Positions 22,901 to 34,900 of a stretch of 64,000 nucleotides of DNA are shown one piece after another. Made by a program: the position numbers and the translations under genes. The first letter of the stretch is position 1. Every line of letters starts with the position of its first letter. Source of the DNA: Incurvaria masculella (Eukaryota > Arthropoda > Insecta > Lepidoptera > Incurvariidae); the NCBI GenBank assembly GCA_946894095.1, contig OX335660.1, forward strand, positions 11,475,001-11,539,000. Direction: 5' to 3'. The notes beneath the pieces are model-generated. The model was not told the origin of the DNA and did not search any database. It saw only the letters and a program-made list of their open reading frames with translations.

Positions 22901-25900
22901 TTCCCTACTAGATGATAGGTTTAAGCCCGCCCAGGTCGGCACCACCACTTTGAATGAAAAAATAGTTAAAGCGGCAATGAAAAATTCAGTTCAGTGCAGC
23001 CGTGCTCATAAAGGGAAGATCCTGACATGGCACCTAATTCCTTCGGGAATATGATGTATTGGGCCGATGTATTAACCATTCATGTCAGGTTGCATAAAAA
23101 ATAGTAATCGTATCGAAATCAGAATTCGGCAACAGATGTTTCGTATATTTGAAACAAATAAAATCTACCCGTTAGGAGAAACCTCTGATTTTGTTATATT
23201 TAGTTTCACATTTATCCTGCTGAGCGCACACAAAATGATGTATTTAGAGATGATTTCACAGGTCTTGTGAGCTCAGTTATATTCAAGTTCTCTCTGCGAC
23301 TTAAAATAGATCTCTTTGCTAAAGCTAAGTTTATAATGCAGACGCTAAGCATAAATAATTCAAAGCGATTTCGGCGTTGTCTTTATAGAAATTATTTGCT
23401 TAAACATTTGACTTAACCTATTAAGTTGCGCAGCTAAAGTTGATAATGGTTGATTTAAAGAAATAATCCAATGGTGTGTGTACACTAATGGGCGAAAATA
23501 AACGAATAACGACTTCGCGTTTATATAGTTTTTAGGTTTTGAAAACGAAAACGCAGTTATGAGAATTAACATGCCAAAGTGAGTTTTATGTGTTTCAGGA
23601 GAAAAAAAGATATTAAGGCGCTAGGACTAGTCATCTACTCGCGCCTTAAAAATGCACCTTTAAACGAATATAATAATATGTAGTGAAACGCCTCAGCAAG
23701 TCCAAATAGATAGAATGTTTTTTTTTTATGCGACCCGACATGGATGGCTAATACCACACAACTACCGTTATGATATTAGCCCAATACACCACATTCCCGA
23801 AGGAATTTGGTGCCATGCAAGGACCTTCCCTTTATGAGCACGGCTACATTGAACTGGATGGAAAACACGGACAATGTTTCATTCCAGCTTCGACCATCTT
23901 TTCATCCAATGCGATGATACCAACCCGGGCGGGCTTAAACCCTACCACCTAGTAGGGGAAGGGGACCTACAGTTTTACATGGATTCCGAACCATGGAGCA
24001 GCTCGCATTCGTGATGAAAATGCACTTATCGAAAGACAGTGGTGCATGTCGGTATTGAACCCAGGTCTCTGGTACGCTAGGCCAGTCCCCGCGCCACTAG
24101 GCTACGAGCCGCTCTAATAATAATGGATTGTTAATATTGTTTGATTCCATCGTTTATTTAAATAATACATAATAATAATAATAAAATGGTCGATTTTTCA
24201 CAATAGAAATCTGAAAGTCATTGTACGCGCCCAGGAAGGTCGCACTTCACAAACGAAGGAATTGCAATGCCCGGTAGCCTCGGGACGTCACAGCGGGCCA
24301 CCAGAGGAGTAGGAACAGCCACCTACCTCCAGCAGCACCAGCTCCTAGGCGTCCAGGTCTCGGGACGGCGTTCGGCGGCGCAGCACTTCGCCCAGACGAG
24401 GAGAGACACTGCGTTGTCAGGCGCGCGGCGGGTTGCGGGCGTGGAGCCCTAAGAGGAGCTCCACGATGGAAAAGATTGCGGGGCGCGGCGCATGCGTGCA
24501 CCATGCGTGACAGCTAGTAGGCGAGAGAGAGTTGCATAGGAAAAACTTCGGAAAGGATTGATTGCTTGTGAAGTGCAAACTACCCACCTAGGTCACCCAT
24601 GCCATATTGGCGTAAACAGTCATATGATTTCTAGAGTAAAAATAGCATATATGCATGAACAAATAATTCCATTTGCTTTTACATTTCTACATTTAGTCAA
24701 AATAGTTCAGAAATGGACACTGTTTCCGCAATGTATTTTGTATAGAAAAATAAAACATCATTGACGTCATGTCGATGTAAAACATACATTAATAAAAATG
24801 GGTTGATCCCTTGACAATGAATCATATATTATAAGAATGATACTTCTAATCGTCAGACTTAGTTAAATAACTTGGGATGCCTCGTCTAATTTTGCGATTT
24901 GGCTAGTATTAATACTGCTTCAGCATTATTTTAAGAGTATTCGAAATAGTTTACCAGCTTGAGATATGGTTTGAAAAGAAAATTATATTGCTTTTAAAAT
25001 AAGTAAAGAAAGCTGACGGTCACGTTCTGTCGACAGGTAGCGGCTTCATGCGCCTGTTTGGCGCGTTCCTGGCTACGCGCGGTTCGAGCCTCGCCACGTA
25101 CTTCCGGCTGATGCGGCCGCGCGGCGTGCCGCTGGACTTCCGCGAGATCGTCAAGCGCGTCAACACGCCCTTCATGTTTAGCCTCAAGATACCCGGCGCC
25201 ACCTCCCCGGCCGAGGTCAGTCGGAAGTGAAATCTATTGCTTTTTCTGGCGACGCGCGGTTCGAGTCTCGCCTCGTACTTCCGGCTGATGCGGATGCACG
25301 GCGTGCCGCTGGACTTCCGCGAGATCGTGAAGCGCGTCAACACGCCCTTCATGTTCAGCCTCAAGATACCCGGCGCCACCTCCCCGGCCGAGGTCAGTCG
25401 GAAGTGAACTCTATTGCTTTTTCTGGCGACGCGCGGTTCGAGTCTCGCCACGTACTTCCAGCTGATGTGACTGCGCGGTGTGCCGCTGGACTTCCGCGAG
25501 ATCGTGAAGCGCGTCAACACGCCCTTCATGTTCAGCCTTAAGATACCCGGCGCCACCTCCCCGGCCGAGGTCAGTCGGAAGTGAACTCTATGCCTTTTTC
25601 TGGCAACACGCGGTTCGAGTCTCGCCACATACTTCCGGCTGATGCGGCTGCACGGCGTGCCGCTGGACTTCCGCGAGATCGTGAAGCGCGTCAACACGCC
25701 CTTCATGTTCAGCCTCAAGATACCCGGCGCCAGCTCCCCGGCCGAGGTCAGTCGGAAGTGAACTCTATGCCTTTTTCTGGCGACACGCGGTTTGAGTTTC
25801 GCCTTGGACTTCCGGCAGATGCGGCTGCACGGCGTGCCGCTGGACTTCCGCGAGATCGTCAAGCGCGTCAACACGCCCTTCATGTTCAGCCTCAAGATAC

Positions 25901-28900
25901 CCGGCACCACCTCCCCGGCCGAGGTCAGTCGGAAGTGAACTCTATGCCTTTTTCTGGCGACACGCGGTTTGAGTCTCGCCACGTACTTCCGGCTGATGCG
26001 GCTGCGCGGTGTGCCCCTGGACTTCCGCGAGATCGTGAAGAACGTCAACATACCCTTCATGTTCAGCCTCAAGGTACACGGATCCACCTCCCCAGCTGAG
26101 GTCAGTTGGGAGTGAACTTCTTGCTATACGGAATCGCTGTTCCTGAAAAATGTCTATTAAAAAATCACTCCATCTCTTTCACTCACTCTAGTCACTACTA
26201 TTCACTGTATGGCCGCACCGAGTCAGAACTTGCAGAAACTAGCAAGAATACATAGTTTTTTTTAAATTTTATTTTATGGAACTACGCATAGATGATTAAT
26301 ACCTATCAAGTAACGAAATACGAGATTGGCTAGAGTGGCGCACTGACGTTAGAGCCGACAAGAAAGTTCACTTATGAATTATCTAATTCCATATATTCTC
26401 AAGTTCCAATGACATGTAAGAACTGCACAGGGGGCCACGTAGTGAACCCAACCTTAGATTTTGCCCAACCAGTGATAATGACAGACGAAAGAAAACCAAT
26501 TTTTTCGCAGGGACTGGAGATCAAAGGCCAGATGGTGTTCTGCCCAGAGTCGGAATCCCTTCTGTTCGTGGGTTCTCCGTTCTTGGACGGCCTAGAAGGG
26601 CTCACTGGGCGAGGACTCTTCATATCCGACATCCCGCTTCACGATGCCACCAGGGATGTCATCTTAGTCGGCGAGCAAGCTCGTGCGCAGGTAATCATCC
26701 TTACCACTAAGATATATTGCCAGGTAAATAGCGTTTTCTTGGGATTTGGAGGGTACCATGGTAAATTTACACGCCGAATGAACCAGCAAGTGAGTGATTA
26801 AATCTAAAGTTTAGTTGTATTGCGTACCATGACCATGACAGAGATCTAAAATTTCACAGCATGGGCGTTAAAAAAGTTTATTTTATTAATAAAATATTTA
26901 ATCAGGACGGTCTGAGAAGAAGAATGGACAAGCTGAAGAACTCGATAGAGGAGGCGAATCGAGCCGTGGACAAAGAGAGGGAGAAGAACGTCAGTCTTCT
27001 GCATCTCATTTTCCCGCCGCACATCGCCAAGAGACTCTGGCTGGGTGAGTCACACTTAGCTCTTGACTTAGGTCCTGCAAACGGAATGAAGAATCCGAGG
27101 GGATATAATTAGAAAATTTGCTGCTTTATTTTCATTTAATTTATTTAAACTTTATTGGTGGTCAAATTACACTAAGTTACGACAAAAACTTTGTAAAGAT
27201 GAATCCGCAAAGAAACTTTACGAGTTTTCAGTCCGCAGTAATGAAATACATACTTAGATCTAAATACTACTGCCAGAAAATTTTTGGTAGAACAGTTGAA
27301 AGCAAAGAACAAGAACAAAAAAAGCAGCCACCCTCACTGCAAATGGATTAGAAATATAAATAATTTAACTTACAATAACACAATAATATGTATTTCAATT
27401 ACATATTTTAATGCTGAGGATTGTACTGAGTCGCCTTCAGAACGTCAAAAAGTCAAAACAACAAAATTTTTTTTTTTAAAATAGCTTGCAGACCGACAAA
27501 AGTCACAAACTCAAATTTTTTGTCGTTCTGATTTTTGGGGTTCTGCAATTAAGCATATTTAAAAGGTACCTAAATAATTGCAAAACGAACAAAATAAAAT
27601 TATATTCAATCCGATTTTTGACGTTCTGCAACCAACCATTAAAACGTTGATAAACCCCCGTCATTCAGAACGTCAAAATTCCTATTCAAATCACATTACG
27701 CTTTCATTTTCGTTTTCTAGAAATCCTTGCAGAACGTCAAAAATGGAAACGCTGTACTCGACAAAGCGCTGTAGACCAATGTACATAAATCTTGAATTAC
27801 GTTGAAGCAGCAATCTGTCACGCTGCCACTGCTAATGTGCGCTTTAAGACTAACTCTCCAGGGCGCAATATAGTTTAACGAAGCCATATTTTTGACGTTC
27901 TGGAACTAATTTTCAATCGGAGTTTTTATTTGATGTTAGAATGCTTGGTTGCAGATCGACAAAAATCCAAACCGAACATTCAAATATTTTTGACGTTCTA
28001 CAATGCAGCTCCATTGTAGAACGTCAAAAATATTAGTTACATTTAATAATGTTTATTCAGATCATAGAAAATCAGAACGACAAAATTCGACGTTCTGATT
28101 TTTTGATGTTCTGTAAGGTATTAAAAAAAAATCATTTTGTCGTTCTGAATGTTTGACGTTTTGACGAGGCCCCTTGTACAAGAGCAGAGTTATGTCTGAG
28201 TTAGAGCTGAGTCCGGTTAGAGCGACGCACCTGTCATATTTTCTAAGAAAAGTTAAACCATACCGCGCAGTCCCTTCTCTCGCCACGTTTTTAAATATGT
28301 AAAACATTCCGGTGTGAGTGTGACGGGATGAATAATTGGTGAATGTTACTTAGCTATAGTTGAATATAGTTAACCCTGTTGTTGAGTGTTTTGAAATGTT
28401 CTAATATTTTTTTATTTATTTAATAAAAAAGCATACAATCCCAAATTGTCAGCCGCACTGCCACTTCTAATATGTTTTTATTTATTTATAAGTTTTCGAT
28501 TGAATAACAAGCCCGCGAAGGTTTCTGATCACATTTTACCGAACTCCAGTCGGGTGAATGCCCAAAACGAAATTGAACGAGTGGATGTGGGAACCACAGC
28601 TAGTTAAGGGCCTGGTACAGCCAAATCGCAAAGTTAGACCAGGCACCCCAAGTTAACTAACTAAGTCTGACGATTATAAGTTTCATTCTTACAATATATG
28701 ATTCCTTGTCTAGGAATTGAATTATTTTCGTTAATGTATGTTTCCTTTTTCTATACAAAATACATTGCGGAAACGGTGTCCATTTCCGAACTTTTTTGAC
28801 TAAATGTAGAAATCTAAAAGCAAATGGAATTTTTTGTTTATGCATATATGCTGTTTTTGCTTATATCTAGAAATCGAATTACTTTCAGATTTCTAATGAG

Positions 28901-31900
28901 AAAAATCAACTTTTTTATTTTTATTATTATTTAAATAAATGATGGAATAAAAAAATATTAACAATCCATTATCAGTCTGGAGTTCTATTTGGATTTGCTG
29001 AAGCGTTTCACTACATATTATTACATTTGTTATAAATTGCATTTGTATGGCGCGAGTAGTTGGCTAGTCCTAGCGCCTTAACATACAAAATAAGAGCTTA
29101 CAAATCAAGAAAAATGTACTATTATCATTGACATTATTTTATCAATCACAAGCTTATTTTTTATTGTGGATTAAATTGGTAATTTTTTAGTTTAAATTTA
29201 AAGTGGTAATGCGGTCTGGAAGGAATTATTTTATTTAATTTAACTTCCTTACTTCATTTAATTCATTAAATATTTTAGTTTTAAGTCAGTTAATTGTTCT
29301 CATATGTATTTTTAAATTAAGAATGAATTAAATACGAAAATAAAAAGCAGTGCAAGTCTTGTGCAAAGTAGTACGTTTAGTACGAGGTAACGTCGCCGGG
29401 CACTTAAAGGTTACACTGTATCACTAAAGTGGCACACCGTAATATGTACTGACCTCCTAACTCCAATGTAAACACACATAATTCCGGATAAATCTCTATA
29501 TTCGAATATCCCACGATTCGTCGAAGGATTTCTATTGAAAGCGATATTCAGAGCCCCAAAAAATAAGTGGAACATAATACAATCAATCATCCTGTTGACA
29601 TTCCGAACTTACTGAAAGGGCATCGTTCCTGAAAATATGGAATAACGAGTCGCTCATATTTGTGCGACATTCCTTTTCGAACGGAAATAAGTTAACAACA
29701 ATGTTGTTTTTCCTCAATTCGCAGATCGCAATTGCTATTTTCGTGTTCTAGAATGTTTTCGTATTTCTGTTTTAGAAACTTGGTTTAGAATTCCGTGCCC
29801 AAAGGGTGCTAACGGAACCCTATTCATAAGCCTCTGTCCGTCCGTCTGTCTGTCATATGTAACAGGTAGGTAGCTGAAATGTTCACAGTGTGTATTTATT
29901 CTGCCGTTATGACAACAAATAGATACAATTAAAATATTATAACAATTAAAGGTCCCCCGTGTTTTTTTGTGTTAAATCTTATACGATAGTACGGAACCCT
30001 TCATGTGTGAGTCCGACTCGCATTTGGACTCTTTTTAAGGTTGTATTTGCCTTCATAATAATAATATAAGTAATTAAATCTTCTTGTTACTGAATAAATA
30101 TTTCACTCTAGAAATCTATATATTTGTCTATTCATAGCAGACCAAGCCAAATGGTCTGTATTAAAAAAACTTAACCATTAATTAGCACATTATCACAGTG
30201 GCTGAGCTTAGGACCAAATGTGCTCAGAAAAGCCATAAACACCTGGCCTCGCGAAACCACGCTCAGCGAGGCACCATGCCTGCGGATTTGCGGACTATCG
30301 CTAAGCTATCGAGCTTGTTTAAATTACGCTTGAAGACTCCCAGGTTATAGGTATGAGGAAAGGCACCCGCAGGTGGACAGTTCCATATCCTTGCGGTGCG
30401 GTAGAGAAATGAGTTTGAGAAATTGTTCGTTCTCAAAAGCCTAATGTCTGCGGCGGGTGATTTCTTCCAGTCAAAACTTGGGGCAATGAACAAACATTAA
30501 AGTATCCGTAAGTAGGTGATTTGTTTTATTTAATTGGATATGGATGGCTCTAACCACACCTATTGTCATTATATTAACCCAATATATCACAAAGGAACCA
30601 GGCTACATACCAGGATCTTACTTATATTGAACGACTGCGATTAACTGGACGGACAACATGGACAATTTGCGATGACACTGAGGCGGGATAAACCCAACAA
30701 CTTGAGAAACCGCAAGAGGATCTACAGTTTTACGTGGAATTCGACATTCGACTGCGAACGAAAACTCCCTTAGGCACCTATTAGGGAATTGCAGGGGGAG
30801 CAATTATAATATGATTAAATATATAAAAAAGAACAACGCTTGTTTCATCAGGTTTACACCGCTTTTTTCGCCCAAACAAGAATGGGTATCCTTGATGTGT
30901 TACTTGAATTTTAATTGGAAACGTTTTATTAACTGGTGCCAGACACTTGGGCTGTCCCTAATTTTGTCGATTTTCGGATAGTGGTGACACAGTTTTGGTT
31001 TCATTTAACCACATTTCTTTCTCCGTGCAATGTCGAGAGACAAGAGTAAACTAGCACGGAACGCCGTTTGCTTCCAATCTCTCGCCGCCGGCTTCACTAA
31101 GAGGTTTTTTGAATTATGTGCCTCAGCAAGCGCGGATTCGACAGGAATTTCGAGGTAAAGATAAGATTTTTCGTTGTATTTTCAACGTAATGTGGGTTTT
31201 GGATCCGCTCCCCGCCGAAATTGCCTTCGTAGCTGAAGGAACCAATTTAATGGCGGCAAATAATTATGCGACACGATTTCTTCGTTGTAGGCCGGGGGCA
31301 TGTGTTAAAAAAATATGTAATCATTTCTTTGACAAGACAAAAACAATTTGAAAAAAAATTCTTCTCTATTTGGTTGAGAAGTCACCAAATATAGATATAT
31401 ATATATTTATGCAACCTCACATGGATGGCAACACATTTCCGAAAGAATTAGGAGCCATGCCAGGACCTTCCCTATGCAAGCACGGCTACACTGAACTGGA
31501 AGGAAAACGAGGACATTTTTTTCATTGTCGCTTCAACCATAGTTTCACCCAATGCCCTGATAAATGCCTGATTAACGCTACCATCAAATAGGGTAAGGGC
31601 GCTTACAGTTTTACATTTGTTAACTATGCAACAGCACGAATTCGTAACAAAATGCACTTATCCAACTCAGAAAGAGAAATTAACTAGTGCTTGACCGGGG
31701 AGAAGATTTGAATAAACTCTCGCATGAAAGGAAAGTCCTCTATCCCCTAAACCAAGAGTTTGAGATGTAGTGTTCTAGGCCATATATGACAATGAATTTA
31801 ATTTTCTTGTGTAAAATTATGAAATATCAATTTTTAATCATTGGTTAAACACGGAAAATATATTAGATCGAACTTTTGTTTTTATTTGTAACGTAAACTG

Positions 31901-34900
31901 GCGTAAAATAAATTATATACAGTTAGGAAAAATCGCATGTAAATTCGCTTTATATGATGAGCTCGCGGTATTTTTATTGGAAACAATCAAGCCATACGTT
32001 GATACGGCCTCAACATTGGGTAAGTTGTTCTGAAGTTACAAGTGGACGGGCAGACAGATCGACCGACGCCAGATATTGGATCATTTAAGAATTCTGCAAG
32101 ATCTTACACCCCTGAAGATGAAGGCACGTTTAGCTAACTCGCTGCTTAATTTAAATTGAAAATCAAACCAAGAAAATATTAGCAAACATATTTGTTGCCA
32201 TTCATTATAGTACTGCGTACTTTGCTAATATAAATTCAACACGGGTACCAGATCTGGCTCCCGATATCGCTAGAGCATGACTGCGTCCATGTTTTCCTTC
32301 TTTGTAATCATTCCTATTATGTAAATATCCCGGGCGAAAGGCTCGGAGCCAACCGGCTAAGCCTCGAACATGTAATAATAATACAAAATTGTAATAATTT
32401 AATCAATGATCGCTCCCTCTCTGTCTAACGCTCCCCCTCCCCCCACGTGTTCAGCCGCAGCCAGGAGACGCCAAGTGAAAATGAAATTGTAGAAATGAAA
32501 CCCTCCGCTGTATTTCGGCGAGAATCCACCCATTTTCCACTCCCCTACGCCGGGGGCTGGCGGAGTTTAGAGACGGCGCATCCGGACCCTCGTTCGCGAT
32601 ACTGCCGCCACGTATTCGCTCCTTAAGGCTCCATATGACGCTAACCTACAATATTTTGGGTTTTTTTTAATAAGCTTAGCATCGGTTAAGAATAAACACC
32701 GGTAGAACAATCTAAATATCAAAGTTTAGACTTTTATCTAGTGTATAACCGTAAAATGGTTTTAATGAGTTGCTTATATTATTAAAAAAAAATGTTTGTA
32801 AACACCCATTTACTAGGTTTTCAAGCCGGCGCGAACTATACATGATTTAGACAATTTTCTTTTCTGGGGTATAAGATCACATATTTATCTGGTGAATAAG
32901 CGTGAAACATGTATTAATTTACTTTAGAAAGTAAACTTTACAAGTCAAAAACCTAAATTTCGCCTCGTCGCGCTCGATTTTCACGCGCATATAACAATAA
33001 ACCCTAACGCAAACTCAATGCATCGTTTGTTTGCTTAACGCTGGAGTCAGTAGTTGGAGCCTTAAGGGCGTGATAAGAGCCGATTGCGTTCAGTTTAATA
33101 AGGACTTAAGTAAAACAACATTTCATTTTATTTAAAAATAACGATAACTAATTGCGATAATCATAAAAGTAAGTGTGTAGATTGATGGTCTCGCTATAAT
33201 TTGAAGATAAATCTGTAAGTCTCTGGTGCGTTGCGTTCTTAAATTACACAAATATTCATAATTTTTCATAAAAAAGTTTGAATACATTGAATGAACGTCA
33301 GCTATTTACCGCTAAGGTTTCAAATATAGCAAGACCATCAATGCATCTTTAACATTTTTGTAATTTCAAAATAAGTAGTAGTTTAAATAATTGAATATAG
33401 TTTTACTTATGTCCTTATGGAGCGGCATGTAATCAGGTGTTATCACGAGGGGTATCGACAGATTTTTATGAGAGGGATAATGAATTGTAAAGGGCACAAT
33501 AGATGGATTGAAAAGAATTAGAGTTTGTCAGCCTCAGTGGGCCCAGTGGCGCGACACTTCGGAGATCGCTGATCTTGGATGGGTGCCATTCGACCGTTGA
33601 GAGAGGCTGGCCGTGGTTCGGATTCCACGTTAAAATGTAGGTCCCCTTCCTTACTTAATAGGTGGTAGGGTTAATCCCGCCCGGGCTGGTACCATCGTAT
33701 TGGATGAACGATGGTCGAAGCGGCAATGAAAATTGTCCGTGTTTTCCATCCAGTTCAATGTAGCCGTGCAATATAAGGAAGGTGCTGGCATGGCACCTAG
33801 TTCCCATGTGGTGTGTTGGGCTAATACCATGACAAAACTTGTGGTATTAGCCATCCATGTCCAGTCACATAAAAAAAAGTATTTTTTTAAAATTGTAGTG
33901 TTCCAATGAAGTGAGGAAAAATAATTTTACAATACCCTTATTTTCATACCTCGAAGACAAACTTAGCCGGCTGTAGTGGCTAGCAGGCGAGTCACAGAGT
34001 CAAAGAGTCTGGTGCCGAACGGGACGAATATGCATAATATAGATTTTGTTTATATCTTTCCTTTGATAGTTCACATTTTATTAAAGCCTCAATATTGCTA
34101 CAACCAAATTTTCTTAAATTTTAACTTTGTGTGGGAAATCTTGGGTTTGTGTTTGTTTGGATGGTATTTAAATATTCTCGATCGATAATGTTTTTCGGCT
34201 TAATTCTGCAGTAAGAGTAGATATTTTTATAATTTTAATAAATTTCTTATCTTTCACACGGCCCTACCCAACTACATATATCTGTTATCAATACTTCATA
34301 TATTAATAAATGTTACATTTAAAAAATATTATAATGCATCTGCGACGCCATAATATACAGGATCTTACTTTAAAAGTGATTATGGAGGTGAAAATTTACT
34401 TTAACTATACAAGGGACTTTAAATATTTACTTGGCTGTTGTTATCGTTCTAGAATCAAAAGTTTCTGGCTCTCTGATAACTGGTCTGTTTACCAAAATTG
34501 TAGCCTTTACTTCATATCCGTAATAGTTTGCTTGTAGAGAAAAAGTATTTTACATTATGAGAGAAAATAAAGCAACACGGAGAGCGAAATGTTCTTCCTG
34601 TTAGTTGAGCGATCAGCCGTCACCAAGGTGACACGGTGGGGTTTTTGGTCTTCATTGGTTTTCCCAGCAGGAGCCTTTCCGAAATAAAATACTTAGTATT
34701 CGTATTGCTTGAAACGTCCAACGTTGGCCAACTAGGTAGGACACTTTTACATAATTGCACTCTTCAAGTTTGTTTCGTCATACTTTCGTAACTGATTAGT
34801 TCTTGGTAATTTTATGTATTCAATGGATTACAATTATGTTTATTTAGATTTTCACTGTTGTTCTACATAATACTTAATCTGATCCTGATGATGTCCGCAA

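Larger units (their letters stand above)
23600..24960. repeat. Unclassified repeat with two nested insertions
   Basis: Pieces 23600-23717, 24118-24230 and 24604-24960 together match, inverted, the contiguous copy at 28610-29090 (agcgccttaacat / aggcgctaggactag; acaatccattatcag; ttccgcaatgtattttgtat). The copy here is interrupted by a SINE (23718-24117) and a GC-rich insert (24231-24603). Confidence 0.7.
25037..26100 (+). repeat. Six-copy tandem amplification of sGC alpha exon 5
   Basis: Donor positions 25215, 25392, 25569, 25746, 25923 and 26100 give a constant 177-bp period. Copies differ by scattered substitutions (for example cggccgcgcggcg / cggatgcacggcg / cggctgcacggcg), so the array is not a pure assembly stutter. 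Confidence 0.95.

Noticed and set aside
24247..24504. 85-codon minus-strand frame in GC-rich insert
   Set aside because: High GC keeps stops rare; composition is Pro/Ala/Arg without any recognisable motif.
25227..26099. Long + frames across the exon 5 array
   Set aside because: Out of frame with the cyclase exon and repetitive; shadows of the array.
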